A stretch of 64,000 nt of DNA from Neocallimastix lanati (nom. inval.). Its lineage: Eukaryota; Neocallimastigomycota; Neocallimastigomycetes; Neocallimastigales; Neocallimastigaceae. The notes under the pieces were generated by a model, which did no database searches, had not been told where the DNA came from, and saw only the letters and a program-made list of their open reading frames with translations. This document shows positions 54,246 to 64,000 of the stretch, piece after piece (the stretch's first letter is position 1; every line of letters starts with the position of its first letter). The stretch is taken from positions 64,001 to 128,000 of the forward strand of contig JACVTC010000063.1 in assembly GCA_016946835.1 (NCBI GenBank). Reading direction: 5' to 3'. Position numbers and translations under genes: made by a program.

Positions 54246-56189
54246 TAATTGTAAATTGGTTATTTATTAAATAAATAACACTAAAAAGAATATCAAATAA
54301 AAATCAAATAAAATTGATTTAAAAGAAATTAAAATAAAAATATAAAATATTGATATCTTTATTAATTATTTATTTTATTTTTTTTTAATTTTAATAAAAT
54401 AAAAATAATTTAATTTTTTATTATTAATTTTTGTTATATACATATATGTACATATAATTTTTTTTAAATATTATATTTATATTTAATATTTTTATTTATT
54501 ATCCGATTTATTTTTTACTTTATAATTATGTTTAAAAAATATTACGTTATTATTATTTATAGATTCAATGGGTTGTAACTTATGTAAAATTTTAATATTA
54601 AATTCTATTATTTTATTAATTTTCATAAATTAATTTTTTTCTAATGTAAAATAAAATATTAATATATTTTTCATATAAATATTATAACTATATAAAACTT
54701 TGAAAAGAGAAATTTTATAAAATTTAAATATAAAATCTATATATTACACAATAATTATAATATTTATCAATTATGTTGTGTTTCAGGTTATTTTATTAAA
54801 AATTAGAAAAATGTAATATTTATTTATACAATAAACAAAAAAATAAAAAAAAAATTTTATCAAACAATATAATATATAATTTACTATACTACTTTTTATA
54901 TATTCTTATTTAATATTTATTATAATTATTATTATGTTTTTAAATAATCAAATAATTAAATAATACATTTTAAAGCAAAATTTATCGTAGTATAAACAAC
55001 TTATATTATATTAAAAATATAAATATAAATAAAATATATTATTATGAATTTGTGTTAACATCTTAATTTTTTTTGATATATTGATATATAAATTTAAATT
55101 ATAAATTTTATTATATATATCTTTCATAAATTTTGTTTAAAATGATAATAATAATAATTTATTAATATTAATAATAATAATTATAATAATATATGAAAAT
55201 TTCATATAATAAAATTTCATAAATATATATAAAATTTAGTAAATAAAAATTTTAATTTAGAAAATATATTTATTAAATATTGAAAATAATTAATTATTAA
55301 AAATATTATAATTTAAATAAAAATTTAAATATAATAAATATTAGATGTATTATTTTTAAATTTAAATTTTCTCTTAGTTTATTAAAATTCAATTTAAATT
55401 ATTTTCATGAATAATTTTTATTTTTTTTATTTTAGTTTTTTTAATAAATAATAAATTTTATATTAGTAATATAATTTTTAACGTATTTATAAATATATAT
55501 TTTACTTTTATTTTCTAATAAATCCATTTTTATTTTTTTTATTTATTTTTTAATTTTTTTTTATTTTTAAATTTTTTTAATTTTTTTTTTTACTTTTATT
55601 TTATAATAAATCCATTTTTATTTTTTTTTATTTATTTTCTAATAAATCCATTATTATTATTTTTTATTTATTTTCTAATAAATCCATTATTATTTTTTTT
55701 TTTATTTTTAATTTTTTTTTATTTATTTTTTTTTACTTTTTTTTTTTTACTCTTATTTTTTTTATTTTTATTTTTATTTTTTATTTTTTTTTTTTTTTTT
55801 TTTTTTATTTTTTATTTTTTTATTTTTTTATTTTTTTATTTTTATATTTTTTATTGATTTTTATTTATTTATTTATTTTTATTTATTTATTTTATTTAAT
55901 TTTTTATTTAATTATAAAAAATTATTTAAAAGAAAATTTAATTTATATATTTTTTATAAATTTGTTATATACCTTTAAGAAAGATTCTTTGATAAAGAAT
56001 TTCTATGTTTATTTTTTTTTTTATAATAATTTAAGTTTTCTTTCCTTTTTAGGTTTTTTAATGATTTTTCATTTATTAATTCAATTCTATCATCAAAATA
56101 AATAAAAGAAAAATTAATTGAATTCGAATTAATAGAAGATTTAAATTCTATACCAATTTAATTATTAGATAATATTACTGATTTGGCCT
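54246..56189. repeat. Right-arm non-coding sequence with T-rich block
   Basis: It mirrors 14,900-16,800 of the left arm. 55,540-55,900 is a T-rich low-complexity block that matches the A-rich block at 15,350-15,740. No gene is seen. Confidence 0.6.
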
Positions 56190-57760
56190 CAAAATTTGTT
56201 TAATTGTTCTTTGATGTTATCAGCATTTTTTATATCGACACATTTTGAACTATAAGAAATTAAATTTTTTAAATTATTTTCGATATTTATCAGATATAAT
56301 GATATTCTTTTTAAGTTTTCCTGTTTTATTAATCAGATTTTTTATCACTGTTAGCATTTTATTTATTTTCACTTATAGCCTTAAATATACTTTTTTGTTA
56401 ATTCTCAATCTCAATAGAATAAAAAGATGAATATAAAAATAGTCATTTATCTAGTTACAAGCTTCATCTTAATTAATAAATCTTGTATATAATTATGATT
56501 ATAGATATTCATTAAATCTATTATATACTGATGTTTCATATTTTTCAACCTTTCTATTATTTAAGTTTTCGATATTCTATATTTTAGTTTTTAAAATAGA
56601 ATTGGATAATCTTTCATCTCCTTCAATTTTATTTTGATCTCTTGAAATTAAAGATTTTAATTTATTTATTTTATATTTCAAAGAAACCAAATTTTTAATA
56701 TCTTAACAATCTTCAAGTTTATCAATATTAACTATAATAGCTATACCTTCTACTTTCCTATTAATATACATATTAAAACTCTCTTCTGAACAATTCAACA
56801 TAAATTTAATATTTCGATACTGTGAACATCATATTCAGTTAGAAGAAAAGTCTCATCTTTTTGGTATAAATTACATCAATTTGGTATATTCAAATCTTTC
56901 AGTCATAACATCCATTAGCGTCTAACTCTATATTTCTAGATTATCTTCACTTATTGTACTTTTTTTTATTAACCTCACATGAGTAAAATACATTTGAAAT
57001 AATTCATCAATATTAGAGGATTCTTCTTTTCTTTTTTAAATATACACAAAATTATTGGAAATATACTCATATGATTTAGAAAAAAATTCATCTAATTTAT
57101 AATGAATTAATGGATATGCAAAATTTTAAAGCTGTCATTGCTCTTACATTCTCTTAAATTAAAAATAATTTAAATTTAGGTAAAACATTATGCATATCTA
57201 ATTCTTCTTAATATTATATTTTATTTAAAAATTCAATTTCCTAATTTTTATTATGGAGTAGCTTACCATCTTGATAATATTCTAAAGGATTTTAAAATTT
57301 TATTATATTCATATAATTTGATATATTTTAATTATATTTAATAATTTTATATTCTATAAATTGATTAGTATATAAATTTCAGTTTTCAAATTAAATATGT
57401 ATTATTATATTTATTGTCGAGGCTTTCATCGTAATCACTACTCGCAATAAGAGAAGCTCGATTAAATCTACTAAAGATATCAGTATTTTATAATGTAAAT
57501 TCAATAAATTTTTTATTTTATCATATGTAGTTATTTCTGAATTTAAAGTAGTATTGTTTATATAATATATTTTGATATTAGTTTTTGTCTTTTACGGTAA
57601 AGTCAGAAAATATCAATAGAACACTTTTTCTTTTATTATTCAATTATATTACAATAAAACTAATATCGGACTCTGAAACAAGGCTTATATCTTCTTTTTC
57701 TCTCTCTTTAGTTTACTCGTTATTGCTATAATAATATCCTTCAATATTATAATTAATACT
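56190..57760 (-). pseudogene. Decayed gene of unknown function, right-arm copy
   Basis: Reverse-complement counterpart of 13,300-14,860. Matching blocks include the region near 57,650-57,720 (ISLVSESDIS-like), 57,100-57,160 (LIHYKLDEF-like) and 56,640-56,880. Its stops and indels differ from those of the left copy. Family unknown. Confidence 0.5.
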
Positions 57761-58944
57761 ATTATAATTATTTACTATTTCTGGAATCTTTTCATAAATA
57801 TTGTATAACTTACTGTCATATTTAATGTTAAAAGGGTGATATTATTTAGAAGAATTATCATTATTAATTATTAAATTATTCAATAAATTATTTTCAATAT
57901 CTGTTGTTTCAATAATATTAAATAAAATTTCATCCAAATAATTATTAAGTTCGTTATTATTAATTTTTTTTAAAATTCACATTAAAGCTCTCGTTTTAAT
58001 ACATTTAATTGAGATATATTTGCTTAGTTTATCAGAAAATGTACCATCAATATTTCTTAATGGTTATAAGGATTAAATATTTTAATCAAATTTAATCCAA
58101 TTTATCAAAGTTATTAATATAAAGAACAATTAAATATTCCCTTTTATATTTTATGATTCATATCATAATTTCTTAATCATGGTTTTATAATTATTATATT
58201 CTTATTTTAAATTATTATTACATATACTAATAGATTTATTTTTATTTTTATATTTAATTAATTTTATATACTTTTAAATTCTTTTTAATTTATATATTTG
58301 AATAATTTCATTAGAAATTCTTAAAATTATCTTTTCTTAATAATTTATTTTTAATATATATATAAATATTTTTATATACCATATAATAAAATGGTATTTG
58401 TTAATATTTATTTTTTTAATATTATCAATTATTATTTTAAATACTATATAATTTAATAATTAATAATAAAATTAAGTTAAATATGATTATTAATAGTATT
58501 ATTAATAAATTTTTTTTTTAAAAGGAAAAAGAAAAATTTTATTAATTTTTAAAATATATTTTAATAGAAATGTTTTAGTAATTATATTTATAGTACTATA
58601 ATTATTTTTATTATACTAATAATTTAAAATTTAAAATATCAATTTAATTTTAATAATATAATTTTTTTTTAATTAAATATAACTAATAATAAAATATATA
58701 ATTATATTAAAGAATAAATAGTTACTATATTTTTCATTTAGCAAAAACTATTATGTAATTTAATTATATAATTTATTGATTTATTATATTTATTGATTTG
58801 ATTAATACTAAACGTTATTGATAAATAATATATGTAGTTGTTATTACTAAAAATATTGTTTAGTTTTAGTAATAATTGAAATAGTTACTATTTGAAGTAT
58901 ATATTAAAGAGTATTATTCTATTATTATATTTAAATATTTTTAT
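57761..58944. repeat. 3' flank of GT17 copy 2, no gene seen
   Basis: The 250 bp next to the stop are nearly identical to the flank of copy 1. The rest is diverged arm sequence. Confidence 0.6.
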
Positions 58945-61071
58945 TTATTGCTCATTTTCCATGGCTTTGAACATTTCTTCTCTAAATGATTTTGATATAA
59001 ATTGTGGTGTAATTTCATCAAGTATTTCTTTATCTAATTGTTCAAATCTTACAGTTTTCCATTCTTCTTTTGGAACAACCTGCCACCAAAGTTTCTTATC
59101 TATACCATAATCTCTATCAATCATGAAGGAATAGCAAATAGGATTTTTCCATATTTGATTTGGAATTTCATGAGTGAGTCTATCTAAATAATCCTTAAAT
59201 TCCTGACTTGTTCCATTAGCTTTTATATTTTCTTGCCAATAGATATAATCAAAATTGTATTGATATCCTTTTTTGTAAGATTCTGGCAATACAATTTTAT
59301 TGTCAAAATACTTCTTCTTATTTCCGAAAATATAGTAATGTCCTTTTATTCTACTAATGATATCTTTTTTAAGATCTTCTTGAGATTTATATTTGTAATC
59401 CTTATTGTGGGAATATGAAGCTACTTTATTAAGAAATTGATCGATGGTTGGTAAAAAACTACTAAGATGCCATCCACCATTCCAAAATACAGGTTTTTCT
59501 TCCTTACCTAATCTATTGACTTTAGAAGTAGCAAATCTTAACTTTTCTCCAAGGAATCCTTTACCTATCTTTCTATCATTAGTATTATCTGTATAGGTGT
59601 ATCCTTTGTAAGGATTAAAACTAGGATCAAGTAATGGATCATAATTATCATTACCAATTTCTCTCTTCCTCTTCATATTTCCATTATTACGATCGACAAA
59701 TTGACCAAGTGAACGTCTTGCATCAAATATAGCAATATTTGGATGAGCTACCGTTCCTATTGAATTGTTTTCAATGATATTAAAAGAATATTCATAAAAC
59801 CAACTTAAAAAACCAACTGATCTATCTCTGCTGTAATCTACTAAATATTCTCCATCATTATTTGTTTTTACTTTAATCTCTTTATTTACAAAATAACTAT
59901 TAATATTTCCATTTTTGAAAGATTTAGGTCCTCCTCCAATACCGGCTTGTAAATGTTCCCATCCACCACACTTCTTTAAAAGAGAAAGAATATGAGGTCT
60001 TGAAAATTCATCTAAATCACCATGCATAAAGATATCACCGTGACGAGCTTGAACAGATTGTAAACCCTTTTCAATTACATTTCTTCGAGCTAAATGCTCC
60101 TTTGGGAAACCTTTTCCTCTACCATTATCTTCATCAACAATAGTTTCCATTGGTAATGGAATTAATTTATCTTTGAATTTATCATATCTATCAGTTTCAA
60201 ATAATGTTCTTGTGAAATATAATGGCTTTGGTTTACCGGTGAATGTACTATTTGACTCGTAGATTACGAAATAATCGATGATTTCATAGTATTCAGCAAG
60301 ATATAAATCTAATAAATCAAATTCACCGTTGAATAAGATAAAAGTAAATAAACGTCTTCTTCTTGGATCTGAAACTTCATCCATTCTACTAGTCACCACA
60401 TTATTGTAAAAGGTTTCATCATCAATATAAGATGTAGTATCATCACCTGCATATCCATAATCAAATGGATGATATTCATTATTAACCAATTCCTTTACTT
60501 TTTTTTTATAATATATATTATTAGTTATGTTCAATTTATTCCAACTATTCCATTTCTTTATTTGATTTGTAATAGAATCCAGGTGAAGAGAATACGGTAA
60601 ACCTATTCCATTGTTATTGCTATAATTAGTGATTTGAACACTACTTCCTTCACATTTAGGATTAATTATAGAATCAGGGTAATGAAAAGGTTGAAGATTT
60701 GGGCAAGGTGGTGTATATAAATTGATATCTTCAATTTTTGTTTCTACACTATTATTAAAGCCAATATTATATATACCGTCCAATATATTTACATTTAATT
60801 CAAGTCCATATTTATCTTTTCTCGATTTTCCTTTGATAAATAAATAGTTATTTTCTTTTTCTTCTTTTATATAATAATCTTTCATATCACGACTTATTGA
60901 GCTTTGCTTAATATTATTTCCTTTAATATGTTCATTTTTATAGTTTAAAGCAATTGCAATTATTATGAGTAAAAACAATATTACTATAAATATTCTTATT
61001 TTTTTATTTATTAATTTATTTACACGTTTTTTAATAGTAGGATTTCCAATTAATTCATAATTTTGAGCCAT
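58945..61071 (-). CDS. Glycosyltransferase family 17 protein, copy 2
   Basis: 708 residues, same length and domain plan as the gene at 10,097-12,223: cytosolic tail, membrane segment (about 28-43), stem, then the GT17 domain with MHGDLDEF and WNGGWHLSSF. Eleven of the first 72 residues differ from copy 1, mostly in and around the membrane segment. The remaining 636 differ only at about residues 405 (Ile/Asp) and 415 (Ser/Arg). Both copies are open and therefore probably functional. The promoter differs: about 47 A/T pairs lie roughly 35 bp upstream of the ATG, against 8 in copy 1. The substrate is inferred only from the family. Confidence 0.93.
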   Translation of the reverse strand: MAQNYELIGNPTIKKRVNKLINKKIRIFIVILFLLIIIAIALNYKNEHIKGNNIKQSSISRDMKDYYIKEEKENNYLFIKGKSRKDKYGLELNVNILDGIYNIGFNNSVETKIEDINLYTPPCPNLQPFHYPDSIINPKCEGSSVQITNYSNNNGIGLPYSLHLDSITNQIKKWNSWNKLNITNNIYYKKKVKELVNNEYHPFDYGYAGDDTTSYIDDETFYNNVVTSRMDEVSDPRRRRLFTFILFNGEFDLLDLYLAEYYEIIDYFVIYESNSTFTGKPKPLYFTRTLFETDRYDKFKDKLIPLPMETIVDEDNGRGKGFPKEHLARRNVIEKGLQSVQARHGDIFMHGDLDEFSRPHILSLLKKCGGWEHLQAGIGGGPKSFKNGNINSYFVNKEIKVKTNNDGEYLVDYSRDRSVGFLSWFYEYSFNIIENNSIGTVAHPNIAIFDARRSLGQFVDRNNGNMKRKREIGNDNYDPLLDPSFNPYKGYTYTDNTNDRKIGKGFLGEKLRFATSKVNRLGKEEKPVFWNGGWHLSSFLPTIDQFLNKVASYSHNKDYKYKSQEDLKKDIISRIKGHYYIFGNKKKYFDNKIVLPESYKKGYQYNFDYIYWQENIKANGTSQEFKDYLDRLTHEIPNQIWKNPICYSFMIDRDYGIDKKLWWQVVPKEEWKTVRFEQLDKEILDEITPQFISKSFREEMFKAMENEQ

Positions 61072-61100
61072 TATTAATTTATTTACTTTAAAATAAGTAT

Positions 61101-61106
<6 letters not shown>

Positions 61107-61153
<47 letters not shown>
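61107..61153. repeat. Poly(dA:dT) tract of about 47 bp
   Basis: Uninterrupted A run on the plus strand (T on the gene strand) just upstream of GT17 copy 2. The same site in copy 1 (10,054-10,061) has 8. Such tracts exclude nucleosomes in yeast promoters. Exact length may be affected by sequencing. Confidence 0.85.
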
Positions 61154-61155
<2 letters not shown>

Positions 61156-61782
61156 TTAAAATATATTAAGTAAAAATTATATAAATCTTTTTAAAATACA
61201 TAAAATAAATTTATATTATATATTTATTTTTAAATAAACAATTAAATATGAAAAAATATTAATATATATTATAAATCGATTGGATAAAATAAATATTAAA
61301 ATTTTACTTTAAAATATTTTTAATTATATTTAGATACAAAAAAATTAATTGAATTTAATATATAAAAATTAAAATAATAATTTATAATATTATATATTTC
61401 ATTAAATTACAATATTAAAAAAATTATTTTTACATAGGGCACAATTAATATAAAATATTTTATTAAAATTTTTTAAATAAATTATTATTCGTATAGAAAA
61501 AGAATTTTAAACAAATATATAAAATCTATATTAACTTTTTAATAAACTTAAATAAAAAATTTCATAATTATTTTTTTGAACAATAAAGATTATATTACTA
61601 GAAACTGATAATCATTCTGAGTAATAAAACTTTATAGAAGGTTTGAAAACTAGCCATGACAATTAAATTCAAAATTAAGATGTATTAAATTAAATTATTA
61701 TAATAAAGTCATATAATAAAAAAAGAATATATCAGTACATGACAACGTTAGTTAATTTTTATTCATTGTAAAAAAACTTTAT

Positions 61783-61862
61783 TTTTTTTCATATACGATA
61801 TAATTACTATTAAATGTTATTATTTCGATATTTAATAGTAATTATATCGTATATGAAAAAAA
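61783..61862. repeat. Perfect 33-bp inverted repeat with 14-nt loop
   Basis: 61,783-61,815 and 61,830-61,862 are exact reverse complements (core CATATACGATATAATTACTA). I find no counterpart at the matching place in the left arm. It may be a small foldback element. Confidence 0.85.
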
Positions 61863-63024
61863 TAAATATTTTAAAAAATTAATATAATGTATATTTATTA
61901 ATATATATAAACAAAATTATTCCTAAAAAATTAATATAAATTTTTTTAATAAATTATTTCTATTTCTTTATAGGTTTTTATTATTTTATATAATAATTTA
62001 ATTAAGTCTGTAATACATGAATATTTAGATAAATAATATAAATAATATATTAATATTATATTTATTTTATATAAATAAGATTTTCAATAAATTAATTTTA
62101 ATTTATTTATAATAGTGCAAATCATATAATAAATGTTAGAAATAAGGTTTTATATATACGAATATTGTCCCTTTTATCAAACAAAATACAATATAAAAAT
62201 TTTATATATATATATTATTAATTATTAACATATTATTTATTGTATAAATTATAATTTAAAGCATAAATGAAATACAGAGAATATTTATATAATATATAAA
62301 ATATAATTAAGATTTATATAATAAAAATATATAAATAAAAATGAAATAATAATTACTAAAATATAGTTAATTACGATATTTATGATAAATATTAAATATT
62401 AATAAAATAATAAATAAATATAAAATAAAATTATAAAATGTAAAAATAAAAGTGTTTTAAGCAGATAAAAATCTCAATTTGAGTTTTAAAATTATTATAT
62501 ATTATAAAAAAAATAAAATATTAATTAGTTTATTTTTTTTTAAATACTATGTTTTAATTATTTTTGAAATTTCATTTTAAAATATCGAACTTAAATAAAT
62601 AAAAATATACTAAACCTTAATAATTTATTAGATAAATCGTAATATACTAAATTTATTTACTAGATAAATCATAATATACTAAACTTTATTAATTTACAAG
62701 AATATTTGAAATAAAATATATGTCTAATAATAAAAATGAATTATATTGTCCTAAATATTATATTTTTCATTTTACTTGAAAAAAAATATATTATTTAATT
62801 TTTATACTCATTATATATTATAGTTATATAAATTTAACCCATATATTAATAGTCATTTCTTTTTAAAAATATAGATTTTATTATTAATTTTTTAAATATG
62901 ATTTATTAATAAAATTTTCGTATTTTTCTTATTATATTTTAAATAAGATATTTTTCTGAATTTTTAATTTTAAGATTTTTCATATAAATTTTAATTTTAT
63001 TGAAATATAATAAAATAAAATTTA

Positions 63025-63375
63025 GTGCATTTCGTCATAATACATTTCACAATGTGGCGTGCTTTCATATGTGGCTTGTTTTTTAATAGTTAAAATTATA
63101 ATAATTAAATATATAATATTAAAAAAATATTTATTAAATAAATAATTAATTTTCTCTTTTATATATATAATTTAATAAAATTCAATTATAAAAATAATTT
63201 TTAATAAATCTTTTTTAATTAAATATATTATTATTTTTTTTGAAATAGTTATTTAACAATATTTAATTGAAAAAAAATATTTTTATTTATATATATATTA
63301 TGATTGAATTGAATATCTTAAAAATGTATAGCTTTATTTTAAAAATTTATACGCCACCTTGCGAAATGCACAACT
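63025..63375. mobile_element. MITE copy
   Basis: Starts with a GCATTTCGTC motif and ends with CGCCACCTTGCGAAATGC, with an AT-rich centre related to 19,975-20,255. Ends are approximate. Confidence 0.55.
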
Positions 63376-63380
63376 GCGAA

Positions 63381-63675
63381 GGGAAAGTGGCATTTCCCCA
63401 AATTGCATTTTCGCCATGTTGCATTTCGTCAAATTGAGTATTGATATAAATAAATGAATAAATAAATATTAATTCATAATAATTTTCTTTAAAATTGTTT
63501 TTATTCAATGTTAATAATATTTAATTTTATTTATTTATTTATTAATTTTCAATTTGGCTAAATGCCAAATTTTTTTAAAACGCCAAATTCTTTCAAAAAA
63601 ATTGGCGAAATGCAACCTTTCTAAATGTCCCACTCCCAATTGAGAAATTCACGATTGTGAAATGCAATTTCCCCA
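63381..63675. mobile_element. MITE copy, adjacent to the previous one
   Basis: It closely resembles 28,909-29,199, including the centre (GAGTATTGATATAAATAAATG and TTCAATTTGGC...). Terminal TTGCATTTCG-type repeats lie at both ends. Confidence 0.65.
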
Positions 63676-64000
63676 ATAAAACAAAAAATAACTTAAACCT
63701 TTTTTTTTCTTTAATATAATTTAAAGTATTCAAATTATAATAGTTTTTAATAATGAAAATAAGTAATTTAGCAATATTTATTGATATTTTAATAAAATTA
63801 TAACAAGTATAATTTCCTTTATTATTATAAAATATTGAATATTATTATTTAAACCTAACCCAAATAAAAATAACATTAAATATATATCAAATAATTAATA
63901 TTTTATATACAATAATAAATAACAATTTATTAATAAAAAAATTGTTCAAATATGTATGTCTTATTAAAATAAACTTTTGAAAAAAAAATTTATTATAACC

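Larger units (their letters stand above)
61154..64000. repeat. Outer right-arm sequence
   Basis: It mirrors about 9,960 back to 7,702 and then 1,190 to about 1,000 of the left arm, with no copia element. It contains the conserved block (about 62,069-62,190), a 33-bp hairpin (61,783-61,862) and two adjacent MITE copies. No gene is seen. Confidence 0.65.

Overview
The window looks like nuclear DNA of a very AT-rich, early-diverging fungus, most likely an anaerobic gut fungus (Neocallimastigomycota). This is inferred from the roughly 80-85% A+T intergenic DNA with long homopolymers, Asn-rich proteins, short AT-rich introns starting GTA, a family-17 glycosyltransferase with fungal-type motifs, a decayed type-1 chitin-binding domain, and Ty1/copia, Ty3/gypsy and LINE-type retroelements. 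The standard genetic code fits all genes read.

At the largest scale the window is a giant imperfect palindrome. The left arm (about 1-21,800) reads again, reverse-complemented, in the right arm (about 38,400 to the window end at 64,000). Landmarks pair in mirror order: the glycosyltransferase gene (10,097-12,223 against 58,945-61,071), a decayed gene behind it (13,300-14,860 against 56,190-57,760), an A-rich/T-rich low-complexity block, and many non-coding blocks. A third, partial copy of the outermost left-arm sequence sits in the central spacer at about 28,035-29,850. Each arm was later hit by different mobile elements.

Layout. 1-1,195 is arm sequence. 1,191-7,706 is a complete Ty1/copia element (minus sense) with 5-bp target duplications. 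7,702-10,096 is arm sequence with a MITE and a conserved non-coding block. 10,097-12,223 is GT17 copy 1. 12,224-21,800 is arm sequence with a decayed gene, a chitin-binding pseudogene and a MITE. 21,800-38,400 is the central spacer. It holds gene relics, a 5'-truncated LINE copy with target duplication (23,739-24,236), a secreted Thr-rich/EEPN-repeat protein gene (25,212-26,663), a MITE, a 16-exon gene for a five-MATH-domain protein (31,067-36,307) and a longer degenerate LINE copy (about 37,110-38,361). 38,977-42,895 is a non-autonomous LTR element encoding only a coiled-coil/Asn-Asp-repeat protein. 42,934-52,114 is a stack of nested LTR insertions: a solo LTR, interrupted by another solo LTR, interrupted by a near-complete Ty3/gypsy element. 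52,115-64,000 is the rest of the right arm with GT17 copy 2.

The host genes do not form an operon-like set. The two GT17 copies are predicted Golgi type-II membrane enzymes whose coding regions appear homogenised by gene conversion. The EEPN protein looks secreted or cell-wall-associated. The MATH protein looks like a multivalent protein-binding scaffold. The retroelements show several translational and priming devices worth testing: a UGA-CUAG readthrough context between copia gag and pol, a half-tRNA-Lys primer site, an in-phase U UUA AAC heptamer at the gypsy gag stop, and twin hairpins with identical GACG tetraloops in the non-autonomous element.
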